From Streptomyces verrucosisporus (GTDB lineage Bacteria; Actinomycetota; Actinomycetes; Streptomycetales; Streptomycetaceae), in contig NZ_JADEYH010000002.1 in assembly GCF_017114865.1 (NCBI RefSeq), positions 248,001 to 312,000 of the forward strand: a stretch of DNA of 64,000 nucleotides, written 5' to 3'. The notes under the pieces are model-generated. The model made no database searches and was not told where the DNA came from. It saw only the letters and a list, made by a program, of their open reading frames with translations. This document shows, piece after piece, positions 39,944 to 49,092 of the stretch. Both the position numbers and the translations under genes were made by a program. Each line of letters begins with the position of its first letter. Position 1 is the stretch's first letter.

Positions 39944-40348
39944 CCCGGAGGCGCCGAGGCCCGGAAGTGCCGAGGCCCGGGGTCACCGAGGACCCCGGGA
40001 ACGCAGACGACCCGCGGGCCTGGCCCCGGTCGCGCCGTGCGGCGCGAGGGGGGTCGGTCGGACGTACCGACAGCCCGCGGGTCGGGTGACTGCTCGGGAT
40101 TGGCCGGCGGTGCCGGCATCACGCTGTGACGTCGGCCCCTAGGCCGCAGCCACCTCACGCGTCCGGTTGCAACTCATCTGCCGAACCACCTCCCTTCTCG
40201 TGTACTCAGAACGGTAGGCGGCGATATGGGTACGGACAAGCGAATTTCGAGGGCACAACGATTTGCGTGAATCACATGTGCGCTGCGTCACGTTCGAGTT
40301 CAATGATCGGGAGTGCAGTTGCGCGCAGCGTCCAGCCGGGGGTGTCAG
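39944..40348. promoter_or_regulatory. pdxH terminator zone and promoter region of the PAS gene
   Basis: This gap of about 400 bases starts with a structured zone: 12-base arms at 40008-40019 and 40073-40084 enclose a second stem CGCGCCG/CGGCGCG (40031-40046). Together they probably terminate pdxH. From 40200 to 40310 the sequence is less GC-rich (GGTAGGCGGCGATATG, GCGAATTTCGAGGGC) and is the likely promoter of the PAS gene. A 12-codon frame on the other strand (MSCNRTREVAAA, after GGGAGG) was not called. Confidence 0.55.
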
Positions 40349-41770
40349 GTGACGGCTCAGTCCGAGACCCACTTCGAACACGGTGCCGGTGACGGGAGCC
40401 CCTCCCGCGGCGGTTCCGCGGGAGGGGCCGCCCCGCCGCGAGTCGCCGACTCCGAGGGCGAGCTGCTCCTCGCCGCTCTCCTGGACGGCATGGACGCCGC
40501 CCTGTGCGCCTTCGACGCCGACGGCGTCGTCACCCACTGGAACCGCGAGGCCGAGCGCGTCCTGGGCTGGACCAGGCAGGAGGCCGTCGGCCGCCGGGGG
40601 CTGGCGGGATGGGCGGTCCGCGCCGCGGACGCCGAGGACGTCCAGGGGCGGCTGATGGCAGCGATGGCCGCGCCGGGGCGCAGGGTCCACGAGTTCGCGC
40701 TGGTGCGCAAGGACGGCGGACGGGTGCTGGTGCGGGTGCAGTGCTCCGGTGTGCGCGACGCGGAGGGCCGGCCGACCGGCGTGTACTGCGCGTTCGGCGA
40801 GGTGCGCACGCAGATCGACCTGGAGCGGTCGATCGCCCTGAGCGAGGCCCTGTTCGAGGGCGCCTCGTGGGGGGTGGTCCTGGTGGACGCCGACCTGCGC
40901 CCGGCCGTCGCCAACCTCCACGCCGCCCGCGCCCTGCGCGTCGGCCGCACCGCCATGCTGGGGCGGCCGCTGGGCGAGCTGGTGGGGGAGGGCGTGGAGG
41001 AACTGGAGAGCGCCCTGCAGCACGTACTGGCGGAGGGCCCGCCGCCCGCCCCGGCGGAACTGTGGGTGACGCTGCGCACCGGGGCCGGCGAGCGGGAGGC
41101 GGAGCGGGAGGACGCGCCCGCCGGGGACGCGCGGCGCTGCTGGCGCAGCGGCTTCCTGCGGCTGGTCTCGCCGATGGCGGAGGAGGCGCCGGTGCCGCTG
41201 GGCGTGGCCTGGTTCTTCACGGACGTCACGGACGCCAGGCGGACCGAGCAGGAGGCGGCGCGGTTCCGCTTCCGGGGCAACCAGGCCCACCGGGCGGCGC
41301 GGGCCGCGGCCGAGTGCGAGGACCCGATGGAGGCGGTGGCCGTCCACCTGGACTTCGCGCTGGCGGGCTTCGCCGACCACGCGCTGCTGGACCTGGCGGC
41401 GCCCGGATCCCCGGTCCGGCTGGTGCGCACCGCCGAGGCCCCGGCCCCGGACACGTCGACGACGGGCGTCCCGGTCCCCTACGCGAGCGACCACCCGGCG
41501 CTCCAGGCGTACGAGCGCTGCGGCCCGGTGCGCACCAGCGTGGGCGGCGCGGCGGTGCGGGGGTGGGCGCGGGCCCGCAGATGGCCGGAGGGCACGGTGC
41601 ACGGTCTGTGCGCGGTCCTGCGCAGCCGCGGCCGCACCCTGGGCGTGCTCACCTTCCTGCGGGGGCCGGGCCGGCGCGCCTTCGACCGCTCGGACGCGGT
41701 CTACGCGGAGGGCGTCGCGGACCACGTGGCCGCCGCGGTCGACCTCGCCCGCGCCCTGTCCCGGGACTGA
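40349..41770 (+). CDS. PAS-GAF domain protein without output domain
   Basis: 473 residues from GTG 40349, with GGGGGTGTCAG before it; GTG 40313 would add 12 residues. Two PAS domains follow a disordered start: one at about 50-165 (DAALCAFDADGVVTHWNREA, RVLGWTRQEAVGR) and one at about 170-310 (FEGASWGVVLVDADLRPAVA). A GAF-like domain covers the last 150 residues (ARAAAECEDPMEAVAVHLDF, GVLTFLRGPGRRAFDRSDAV). No kinase, phosphatase, cyclase or DNA-binding domain is attached, so it probably senses a ligand or redox state and acts by protein contact. Confidence 0.78.
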   Translation: MTAQSETHFEHGAGDGSPSRGGSAGGAAPPRVADSEGELLLAALLDGMDAALCAFDADGVVTHWNREAERVLGWTRQEAVGRRGLAGWAVRAADAEDVQGRLMAAMAAPGRRVHEFALVRKDGGRVLVRVQCSGVRDAEGRPTGVYCAFGEVRTQIDLERSIALSEALFEGASWGVVLVDADLRPAVANLHAARALRVGRTAMLGRPLGELVGEGVEELESALQHVLAEGPPPAPAELWVTLRTGAGEREAEREDAPAGDARRCWRSGFLRLVSPMAEEAPVPLGVAWFFTDVTDARRTEQEAARFRFRGNQAHRAARAAAECEDPMEAVAVHLDFALAGFADHALLDLAAPGSPVRLVRTAEAPAPDTSTTGVPVPYASDHPALQAYERCGPVRTSVGGAAVRGWARARRWPEGTVHGLCAVLRSRGRTLGVLTFLRGPGRRAFDRSDAVYAEGVADHVAAAVDLARALSRD

Positions 41771-41800
41771 GCCCGGGCCGTCGGCGCGGGTACCGGGCCG

Positions 41801-42634
41801 TCAGTGAAGGTGGAAGATCCGGTCGGCGTGCTCGGCCATCACCCGGGCGTTCCACTCGTGGCCCCCGTCCACGTTCCCCGAGCGCAGCAGGGGCGGGGTG
41901 ACGCCGCGGGCGGCCAGCGTGCCCACGGCCGAGGCGACGACGGCCTGCATGATCGCGCCGGCCACCACTGTCGAGGCGGGGGCGAAGGGGGCGCCGGCGC
42001 CCTCCGCGGTCAGCTCCGCGTCGCCCACCGCGATCTTGCTGTCGACGACGATGTCGCAGTGGTCCTTGAGGAAGGTGCCCGACGGGTTGCGCGGCGAGGT
42101 GGCCGACGCGTACGCCACCGAGGTCACGCCGATCACCTTCAGCCCCAGCTCCCGGGCACGGGAGGCCATCTCCACCGGCAGGGCGTTGCGGCCCGACAGG
42201 GAGATCACCACCAGCACGTCGCCGGCCCTCGCCGGAGAGGTCCCCAGCACGGCCGAGGCCAGCCCCTCCACCCGTTCCAGCGCGCTGCCCAGCGTCGCGG
42301 GCACGACGTCGACACCGACCGCGCCGGGCACGGGCAGGAGGTTCAGCACGGCGAGGCCGCCCGCCCGGTAGACCACGTCCTGGGCCGGCAGGGAGGAGTG
42401 GCCGGCGCCGAAGGCGAAGATCCGGCCGCCGCCGGTGAAGGCGTCGGCGATCAGCGTCCCGGCCGCCGAGATGCTGCCGGTCTCCTCCTCCCGGACCCGC
42501 TCCAGCAGGCCGACGGCCGCGTCGATGAACCGCTCGGCCGGCCCGCTCGCCGCTCTGTCCGCGGTCCCGCCCGCAGTCCTGCCCACCGCTCCGCCCGCGG
42601 CCTCGTCCGTCGCCCCGTCCGTCGCACCGGTCAT
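41801..42634 (-). CDS. SIS domain phosphosugar-binding protein
   Basis: 277 residues from ATG 42634. After a Gly/Ala/Thr-rich tail come the SIS marks: RIFAFGAGHSSLPAQDVVYR and DVLVVISLSGRNALPVEMAS, plus LKVIGVTSVAYASATSPRNP. This is the sugar isomerase fold used by MurQ- and AgaS-like enzymes and by RpiR regulators, here without a helix-turn-helix. It probably isomerises or hydrolyses an amino-sugar phosphate. The gene is convergent with the PAS gene and divergent from the iron regulator. Confidence 0.82.
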   Translation of the reverse strand: MTGATDGATDEAAGGAVGRTAGGTADRAASGPAERFIDAAVGLLERVREEETGSISAAGTLIADAFTGGGRIFAFGAGHSSLPAQDVVYRAGGLAVLNLLPVPGAVGVDVVPATLGSALERVEGLASAVLGTSPARAGDVLVVISLSGRNALPVEMASRARELGLKVIGVTSVAYASATSPRNPSGTFLKDHCDIVVDSKIAVGDAELTAEGAGAPFAPASTVVAGAIMQAVVASAVGTLAARGVTPPLLRSGNVDGGHEWNARVMAEHADRIFHLH

Positions 42635-42930
42635 CGCCTCGGCCTCCCGTCGTGTGCCGCCGTACGGCCCCGGCGCGCGCCCGGCCGCATGCCCCGGTGA
42701 ACGCTCCGGCAAGCGCCCCGGAACATCCCGTGACGCCGCGATCACGGTGAGGTCCGGACCGGCGTGCTGTCAATACGCGGTGCTCCCGGACGGCGCAGGG
42801 GCGGCGTACGGGCGGTGCGCCGAGGGCGTGCGGACGATGTGCGGCGGTCCCGGGCGGATCGGGAACGATTGTCGGCTCCATGCGTCAGAATTGGTCACCA
42901 GGGCCACCGCACGAGCTGACGAGGGGCACG

Positions 42931-43626
42931 ATGTCCGGACTCATCGACACCACGGAGATGTATCTCCGTACCATCCTGGAGCTGGAGGAGGAAGGCGTGG
43001 TCCCCATGCGTGCCCGTATCGCCGAACGGCTCGACCAGAGCGGCCCGACGGTGAGCCAGACGGTCGCCCGCATGGAGCGCGACGGACTGGTCCGGGTGGC
43101 CGGCGACCGGCATCTGGAGCTGACCGAGGAAGGCCGGCGGCTGGCCACGCGCGTGATGCGCAAGCACCGGCTGGCCGAGTGCCTCCTGGTCGACGTGATC
43201 GGCCTGGAGTGGGAGCAGGTGCACGCGGAGGCGTGCCGCTGGGAGCACGTGATGAGCGAGGCGGTCGAGCGCCGCGTGCTGGAGCTGCTGCGGCATCCCA
43301 CCGAATCCCCCTACGGCAACCCGATCCCGGGCCTGGAGGAGCTGGGCGAGCCCTCGGAGGCCGGGCCGTTCCTGAGCGACGACATGGTGAGCCTGTCGGA
43401 CCTGGACGCGGGCTCGGACGGCAAGACGGTCGTGGTGCGCCGGATCGGCGAGCCGATCCAGACGGACGCCCAGCTGATGTACACGCTGCGGCGGGCCGGT
43501 GTGCAGCCGGGCGCCGTGGTCAGCGTGACGCCGGGGACGGGCGGCAACGTGCAGGTCGGCAGCGGCGGCGAGGCGGCGGAGCTGACCGCGGAGGTCGCCA
43601 CGCACGTGTTCGTCGCCCGGCGCTGA
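42931..43626 (+). CDS. ideR: DtxR/IdeR family iron-dependent regulator (DmdR1-like)
   Basis: 231 residues from ATG 42931, with GAGGGGC upstream. Helix-turn-helix about 1-60 (RIAERLDQSGPTVSQTVARM), dimer and metal domain 65-140, C-terminal SH3-like FeoA domain about 150-230. The metal ligands of IdeR occur at the same numbers: Met10, His79, Glu83, His98, Cys102, Glu105 and His106. It is expected to bind Fe(II) and repress siderophore and iron-uptake genes; no iron box is convincing in this window. Divergent from the SIS gene; 296 bases lie between. Confidence 0.94.
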   Translation: MSGLIDTTEMYLRTILELEEEGVVPMRARIAERLDQSGPTVSQTVARMERDGLVRVAGDRHLELTEEGRRLATRVMRKHRLAECLLVDVIGLEWEQVHAEACRWEHVMSEAVERRVLELLRHPTESPYGNPIPGLEELGEPSEAGPFLSDDMVSLSDLDAGSDGKTVVVRRIGEPIQTDAQLMYTLRRAGVQPGAVVSVTPGTGGNVQVGSGGEAAELTAEVATHVFVARR

Positions 43627-43779
43627 GGGGGTGCGCGCCGGACGGCCGCCGGGCTCCCCGGCGGCTGTCCGGCCTTCCGGCTGTCCGGGGTTGCGCGGAA
43701 CGCGGGCGGGCGGGGGCCGTGCCGTGGCACGCTTTCGGTGACGCGTAGGGGAAGAAGACGGAAGGGGAGCCGTCCATGG

Positions 43780-43819
43780 GGCCGACGATGGCACCGGGGC
43801 CCCGGCACCATCGTCGGCC
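43780..43819. terminator. 40-base composite palindrome after the iron regulator gene
   Basis: Outer arms GGCCGACGATGG (43780-43791) and CCATCGTCGGCC (43808-43819) enclose a 12-base palindrome CCGGGGCCCCGG, with CA mismatches between. It lies 150 bases after the stop in a gap with no gene (43627-44091) and is probably a terminator or another symmetric site. Confidence 0.6.
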
Positions 43820-44018
43820 GCCGGGGCCCCGCCTCCCCGTGTCCCCCCGCTGCGCCGCCCCCCTGTGCGACCCTGAGCCCCGAACTCCCAGGGTCGCTCC
43901 CCGCGGGCCCCTGTCCCCGAGCGGCCCGCCTCCCGGTAGCTGTCTCCCCTCGGCCCGGCCGGACGACACTCGCTGAGTGTCACTCAAAAGAGGGGTGTTG
44001 CACGTCAGATGGGCTTGT

Positions 44019-44034
44019 TCGAATAAAAGTTCGA
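44019..44034. promoter_or_regulatory. LexA (SOS) box-like sequence in front of the hydrolase-fold gene
   Basis: TCGAATAAAAGTTCGA fits the actinobacterial SOS box TCGAAC-N4-GTTCGA with one mismatch. It ends 58 bases before GTG 44092, where it could overlap the promoter. A 13-base palindrome TGAGTGTCACTCA lies 30 bases upstream (43974-43986). Confidence 0.5.
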
Positions 44035-44091
44035 TAACGTGAGGCCGGTAGGCGACGAGGCACACGGACGACGCGGACAGGAGGGATGGGG

Positions 44092-44973
44092 GTGCCAGGA
44101 CGCATGGTTCGACGCATCAACGTCAGGGGGGCGGACGGTCTGCGGCTCGCGGCCTGGGAGTTCGCCGATCCGCCCAAGGGCACGCCGTCGGGAGGCGAAG
44201 GCCAGGCTCCGAGTGTGCTGATGCTGCACGGACTGATGGGCCGCGGCTCGCACTGGGCCCCCACCGCCCGCTGGCTCTCCGGGCGTTACCGCGCCGTCTG
44301 CCTGGACCAGCGCGGACACGGCCGCAGCGACAAGCCGACCGACGGCCCGTTCGGCCGCGACGCCTACGTCGCCGACGCCGAGGCCGTCATCGAGCAGCTC
44401 GGCCTGGCGCCGGTGGCGGTCGTCGGTCACGGGATGGGCGCGCTGACGGCCTGGCGGCTCGCCGCCGAGCGCCCCGACCTGGTCCGCGCCGTGGTGATCT
44501 GCGACATGCGGGCCTCGGCGCTCGGCAAGCGCTCCCAGCGCGACTGGGAGCAGTGGCTCGGGACCTGGCCGGTGCCCTTCGCCACGCTCGCGGACGTCCG
44601 CAGGTGGTTCGGCGAGGAGGACCCGCTCCTGGAGCGCCCGTACCCCTCGCGCGGCGAGTTCTTCGCAGAGGTGATGGCCGAGCGGATGGACGGCTGGCGT
44701 CCGGTGTTCTCGCGCCGTCAGATGCTGATGATCCGCCAGGCTTGGGCGTACGAGGCGCACTGGGAGGAGCTGGCCCTGGTGCCCTGCCCGGCCCTGGTGG
44801 TCCGCGGCATCGACGGCGAGCTCGGGCGCGCCGAGGCCCAGGAGATGGTCCGGGTGCTGCCCCAGGGCGTCTACGCCGAGGTGGCCGACGCGGGCCACCT
44901 CGTCCACTACGACCAGCCGGAGCAGTGGAGGCAGGCCGTCGAGCCCTTCCTCCAGGGCGCCCTACCGGCCTGA
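44092..44973 (+). CDS. Alpha/beta hydrolase fold protein lacking the nucleophile
   Basis: 293 residues from GTG 44092. ATG 44086 is also in frame but lies directly on the AGGAGGG ribosome site. The fold is clear: SVLMLHGLMGRGSHW, AVCLDQRGHGRSDKP, VAVVGHGMGALTAWRLA, ALVVRGIDGELG and ADAGHLVHYDQPEQW. The nucleophile position of GxSxG is occupied by Gly114 (GHGMG, codon 44431-44433), while the Asp and His of the triad seem present. Ordinary hydrolysis is therefore unlikely. An SOS-type box lies upstream. Confidence 0.78.
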   Translation: MPGRMVRRINVRGADGLRLAAWEFADPPKGTPSGGEGQAPSVLMLHGLMGRGSHWAPTARWLSGRYRAVCLDQRGHGRSDKPTDGPFGRDAYVADAEAVIEQLGLAPVAVVGHGMGALTAWRLAAERPDLVRAVVICDMRASALGKRSQRDWEQWLGTWPVPFATLADVRRWFGEEDPLLERPYPSRGEFFAEVMAERMDGWRPVFSRRQMLMIRQAWAYEAHWEELALVPCPALVVRGIDGELGRAEAQEMVRVLPQGVYAEVADAGHLVHYDQPEQWRQAVEPFLQGALPA

Positions 44974-45000
44974 GCGGCGGCAGGGCCGCCCGGCCGCCGC

Positions 45001-45696
45001 TCAGGCCGGGTCCGGCCGGCGCGCGCGTGCCGCTGCGGCGTCGCGGCCGCAGGCGTACGCCAGCGGCGGGACGATCTCACCGGCCTCGGGCAGCCGGTGG
45101 CCGGCGCCTCCCGGCTGCCGCACCCACAGCACCGCGCCGCGGGCGCCCAACCTGGTCGGCGGGGCCGCCACCCAGTCGCCGTCGCCCCGTGCGGCCAGGT
45201 CGACGCCGCTCGGGGACCAGCCCAGCCTCCGCACCAGATCCGGCACCTCGGCCGCGCCGCCGGGCTGGACGAAGAAGAGCATCCGCCCGTCCGGGGTGCC
45301 GGTGACCGGACCGGTCGCCAGGCCCATGCGTTCCATCCGGGCCAGGGCCAGGCAGCCCGTGGCCTCGGACACCTCGATCGCGTCGAAGGCCCGCCCGGTC
45401 GGCAGCAGCACCGACGCGTGCGGCCGGTCGGCCCACATACGGCGCACGGCCGTGGCGCCGCCGGTGGCCTGCGCCGCCCAGTCGGGGCGCGTGGGGTGCG
45501 CGCCGGGCGCCCCGCAGTCCGCCGTGCCGCACGAGCAGCGCGGTATGCCGCCCCCGGTCTCGAGCCATGCGCCGGGGAACACGTCCCACAGCCGCTCCCT
45601 CGTGTAACGCACCGCGTACTCGACCATCGGTCCCGCCGGACCGGCGGGACCAGTCGCGGCCTCGGCCGCCGGAGTTGTCGCTGTTGTGATGTTCAT
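45001..45696 (-). CDS. Prim-Pol-like protein (bifunctional DNA primase/polymerase domain)
   Basis: 231 residues from ATG 45696, with GGAGGAGCCC upstream. RCSCGTADCGAPGAHPTRPD near residue 52 is the Cys/His cluster typical of the short Prim-Pol-related proteins of Streptomyces. VLLPTGRAFDAIEVSEATGC resembles the strand with the first acidic residue. The catalytic DxD and other carboxylates of true primase-polymerases are only partly visible (FDAIEV), so activity is uncertain. A palindrome CCTTCG-TGA-CGAAGG (45723-45737) lies upstream and may serve its promoter. Confidence 0.7.
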   Translation of the reverse strand: MNITTATTPAAEAATGPAGPAGPMVEYAVRYTRERLWDVFPGAWLETGGGIPRCSCGTADCGAPGAHPTRPDWAAQATGGATAVRRMWADRPHASVLLPTGRAFDAIEVSEATGCLALARMERMGLATGPVTGTPDGRMLFFVQPGGAAEVPDLVRRLGWSPSGVDLAARGDGDWVAAPPTRLGARGAVLWVRQPGGAGHRLPEAGEIVPPLAYACGRDAAAARARRPDPA

Positions 45697-46021
45697 GGGC
45701 TCCTCCACGATGATCACAACTTCCTTCGTGACGAAGGGTTACGGCTTGGGGGTTGATTCATCCGGCGCACCGTTCCGGCACGCGGGGCGCACAGGTGCAC
45801 GGGCGGGGGCGCGTGCATGAACGGACGGTCTTGGATGGGTAGTTCCCTGTGCGGCGCGGCGCCGGAAATCTTGGCATATGCGCCCGGCAGTGCGGTCGGA
45901 GTGCCCGGGGTGCCCGGCGCACTCGGAGCGGACAGCGCGTTCGCGAGAGCAGTCACAGCAGACGGCGCGGTCGTACGGACGGCGTGGTCAGGACAGGCAG
46001 CACGCAGAGGGAGGGGACCGT
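45697..46021. promoter_or_regulatory. Divergent promoter region with a 15-base palindrome
   Basis: 325 bases without a gene. CCTTCG-TGA-CGAAGG at 45723-45737 is the only clear symmetric site. The right half, before the regulator gene, has GGTCAGGACAGGCAGCACG and AGAGGGAGGGGACC as ribosome-site-like sequence before ATG 46022. Confidence 0.4.
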
Positions 46022-47407
46022 ATGGCCGCGAGGCCGCTGGTCGCACGGCAGCCGAACGAACGGCTGCAGGCGCTCATCCAGGAAGCCGGCTGTTCCAACG
46101 CCGGACTGGCCCGCCGCGTCAACATGTGCGGCGCGCAGCAGGGGCTCGACCTGCGCTACGACAAGACGTCCGTCGCCCGCTGGCTGCGCGGCCAGCAGCC
46201 GCGCGGCCGGGCGCCGGCGGTCATCGCCGAGGCCCTGGGGCGCAAGCTCGGCCGGACGGTGACGGTCGAGGAGATCGGCATGGCGGGCGGCCGGAGCATG
46301 GCCGCCGGGATCGGCCTGCGGTTCGCGCCCACCGTCCTTGGAGCCGTCGAGCAGGCGAGCGAGCTGTGGCGCAGCGACGTGGGGCGCCGCGATCTGCTCG
46401 CCACGCGGTCGGGGGCGTTCTCCGCGATGGTCGAGCCCAGCCGCGACTGGCTCATCTCCGCCCCGGACGCCGAGGTGGAGCGCCGCACCGGCCCGAGGGT
46501 GGGGGCGTCCGACGTCGCGGCCGTGAGGGACACCACCGCTGCCCTGTCGGAGCTGGACCACCGCTACGGCAGCGGCCATGTGCGGCCGGTGGTCGTCCAC
46601 TACCTCAACAGCGTGGTCTCCGGGCTGCTGACGGGCTCCTACACGGATGCGGTGGGGCGCGAACTGTTCGCCGCGGTCGCCCGGCTGACCGAACTCGCCG
46701 GCTACATGGCCGTGGACACCGGGCAGCCCGGCCTGGCCCAGCGGTACTACATCCAGGCGCTGCGGCTGGCCCAGGCAGCGGACGACCGCGCCTACGGCGG
46801 CTACGTGCTCGCCGCGGGTATGAGCCACCTCGCGGCCTCGCTGGGCACCCCCCGGGAGATAGCCCAGCTCGCGAGAGCCGCCCAGGAGGGCACGAGGGGC
46901 CGGGTGACCCCGCGGACGCAGGCGATGTTCCACGCGGCCGAGGCGCGCGGCCACGCGCTGATGGACGACGCCCGCACCTGCCAGCTCGCCGCGGGGCGGG
47001 CGCTGGCGGCGTTCGACCGGGCGGAGTCCGCGACGGACGCGGGCGACGACCCTGAGTGGATCGGCCACTTCGACGCCGCCTACCTGGCCGACGAACTCGC
47101 CCACTGCCACCGGGATCTGAACCAGCCCACCCCCGCCCAGCGCCGTGCCGAGGAGGCCCTGGCGGGCCATCCGGAGCGGCGTGCGCGGCGGCGGGCGATC
47201 GACCTGCTGCTGCTCGCCGCCGCACGGCTCCAGCAGGGTGAGCTGGAACACGCCTGCCACACCGGCGCGCAGGCGGTGGAACTGCTGAACGGCCTGCGCT
47301 CGCAGCGGGGTTCGGAGTACCTGGACGACCTCCGGGCACGGCTGGAACCCCACCGGCAGGAGCCTGTGGTCAGGGAGTTCGCGCAGCGGCTGGTGCCGGC
47401 GGCGTAA
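46022..47407 (+). CDS. Large helix-turn-helix regulator (NsdA-like)
   Basis: 461 residues. The start NERLQALIQEAGCSNAGLAR and the DKTSVARWLRGQQPRGRAPA segment are an unusual XRE-type DNA-binding region at about 10-65, as in NsdA/NsdB-type negative regulators of development and antibiotics. The remainder has TPR-like helices (YYIQALRLAQAADDRAYGGY; AEARGHALMDDARTCQLAAG). No sensor motif. Upstream of it is a divergent promoter region. A role in differentiation is inferred from family resemblance only. Confidence 0.78.
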   Translation: MAARPLVARQPNERLQALIQEAGCSNAGLARRVNMCGAQQGLDLRYDKTSVARWLRGQQPRGRAPAVIAEALGRKLGRTVTVEEIGMAGGRSMAAGIGLRFAPTVLGAVEQASELWRSDVGRRDLLATRSGAFSAMVEPSRDWLISAPDAEVERRTGPRVGASDVAAVRDTTAALSELDHRYGSGHVRPVVVHYLNSVVSGLLTGSYTDAVGRELFAAVARLTELAGYMAVDTGQPGLAQRYYIQALRLAQAADDRAYGGYVLAAGMSHLAASLGTPREIAQLARAAQEGTRGRVTPRTQAMFHAAEARGHALMDDARTCQLAAGRALAAFDRAESATDAGDDPEWIGHFDAAYLADELAHCHRDLNQPTPAQRRAEEALAGHPERRARRRAIDLLLLAAARLQQGELEHACHTGAQAVELLNGLRSQRGSEYLDDLRARLEPHRQEPVVREFAQRLVPAA

Positions 47408-47591
47408 CGAGCCGGAGGAGGACGCGGGGGCCGGGTGCGGAGGAAGGGAGGACCGCGAGGTTTCGCCCCGGCCGGCGGTGGGGAGAATGTGGAGCCCTTC
47501 CGGGGGCGTGGTCGCCCGCGCGAGTGACCGGGTAGCGTGAGCCGACGAATTCGCAGTCGTGTTTTGGTAGTCAGGCGAACGAGGAGTCCCG

Positions 47592-49007
47592 GTGACGACG
47601 CACAGCCGACAGGGCGACGAGGCGCGTGAGGGTGTTGCCCTGCCGTCGAACGGTGACCGGTGGACTCCCGGTCACGGCGACTCCCAGGCGAGCCCGCCGG
47701 CGGGGCAGCCCTGGGGGCAGCCGTGGGGACCGGCCGCCCAGCCCGGGCCGCAGGGGCAGCAGCCGCCCTCGGCCCAGCCGGCCCCCCAGCCGCAGCCGCC
47801 GCAGCACCAGCCGCCCGGCCCCTCGCCGCAGCCCCCGGCCCCGGCTCCCGGCGCCGTGCCGGGAGCAGCCGACGAGACGCAGCTCCTCCCCCCTATGCCC
47901 CCGTCCGGCCCTGCCCCCCAGGTCCCCCGAGGCCCCCAGGCTCCCCAGGCGGCTCAGGGCACCCGGAGCGGCGGGGCGGAGGACATGGACGACGCCACCC
48001 GGGTCCTGCGACCGGTCTCCGGCGGCACGCCCCCGGAGCGCGACGTCGAGAGCACCACGGTGCTGCGCAGGCCGCTGCCGCCCGAAGGCACGCCCGCCTC
48101 CTCGCACCAGGCGCCCCCGCCGCCCGCCGGAGCCCCGTACGGCATACGCCCCGGCGCCCCCGGTGACCCCACCACCCCGCCCTCGGACTTCGACGGCCTG
48201 TTCCGGGGGGGTGCCCGGCCGGGCGCTCAGCCGGGGGTCCAGCCCGCCGACGCCACCCAGCAGCTCCCGCCCATCGACCCCGGCGCCGCCCAGCCGTCGT
48301 ACGGCGGCGGTCACGGCGGCCACGGCGGCGGCCACGACGACGGCCGCGGCGGACACGGCCGCGGGGGCGGCGGACGGCGAGGTCTGCCGCGTGCCGCCGT
48401 CGCCGGACTCGTCGTCGCGGGGCTCATCACCGCCGGGCTCGCCGCGGGCGCGGCGCTCAGCGGCGGGGACAAGCCGGCGGAGCAGCCGCAGGCGCGCTCC
48501 TCGACCCCCGCCGAACCCGAGCCCGAGCAGTCGCCGTCCCCCTCGGCCGATCCGGCCGAGGTCCAGGCCAAGGAGCTGGACAAGCTGCTGGCGGACAGCA
48601 ACAACAGCCGCAACGCGGTCATCCGGTCGGTCGAGAACATCAAGAAGTGCGAGAAGCTGGGCCAGGCCGCCACCGATCTGCGCGACGCCGCCCGGCAGCG
48701 CAACGACCTGGTCACCAGGCTGGGCGAGATCGAGATCGGTGCACTGCCCAGGCACCAGGAGCTGGCCGACGCGCTCACCGCGGCGTGGAAGGCGTCGGCC
48801 GCGGCGGACAACCACTACGCCGCGTGGGCCGACCAGGTCGCGGGCAAGAAGGGCTGCAGGAAGGGTGAGGCCCGGGTCACCGACCGGACCGCCCAGGGCA
48901 ACAAGGCCAGCGGCGACGCCACGGCGGCCAAGAAGAAGGCGGCCGGACTGTGGAATCCGACCGCCCGTCGGTACGGCCTCCCCGAGAGGCGGTTCGGCCA
49001 GCTCTGA
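47592..49007 (+). CDS. Proline-rich membrane protein with extracytoplasmic domain
   Basis: 471 residues. Residues 1-270 are cytoplasmic, Pro/Gln/Gly-rich, with several Thr-containing short motifs (ADETQLLPP, DATRVLRPV, STTVLRRPL, ATQQLPP), which look like phosphorylation/FHA-binding sites. One transmembrane helix lies at about 272-291 (AAVAGLVVAGLITAGLAAGA). The outside part, from 300, is a helical domain with Lys and Cys (ENIKKCEKLGQAATDLRDAA; AGKKGCRKGEAR). It resembles substrates of Hanks-type kinases, one of which ends this window. Function unknown. Confidence 0.75.
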   Translation: MTTHSRQGDEAREGVALPSNGDRWTPGHGDSQASPPAGQPWGQPWGPAAQPGPQGQQPPSAQPAPQPQPPQHQPPGPSPQPPAPAPGAVPGAADETQLLPPMPPSGPAPQVPRGPQAPQAAQGTRSGGAEDMDDATRVLRPVSGGTPPERDVESTTVLRRPLPPEGTPASSHQAPPPPAGAPYGIRPGAPGDPTTPPSDFDGLFRGGARPGAQPGVQPADATQQLPPIDPGAAQPSYGGGHGGHGGGHDDGRGGHGRGGGGRRGLPRAAVAGLVVAGLITAGLAAGAALSGGDKPAEQPQARSSTPAEPEPEQSPSPSADPAEVQAKELDKLLADSNNSRNAVIRSVENIKKCEKLGQAATDLRDAARQRNDLVTRLGEIEIGALPRHQELADALTAAWKASAAADNHYAAWADQVAGKKGCRKGEARVTDRTAQGNKASGDATAAKKKAAGLWNPTARRYGLPERRFGQL

Positions 49008-49092
49008 CGGTGGTGTCGTTGCGCGGGACCGTCCCCCGGCCGCCGCCCCGGCCGGGACCGTCCTCCGGCCGCAGCCGTGCCGGGGGCGTGCC

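Noticed and set aside
40139..40180. Tiny 12-residue leader peptide on the minus strand (MSCNRTREVAAA)
   Set aside because: Good ribosome site, but no downstream gene on that strand for it to control; likely chance.
43741..43980. A small gene starting at ATG 43776 after the iron regulator
   Set aside because: The frame runs through a 40-base palindrome and is Pro/Arg-rich without a ribosome site or family features.
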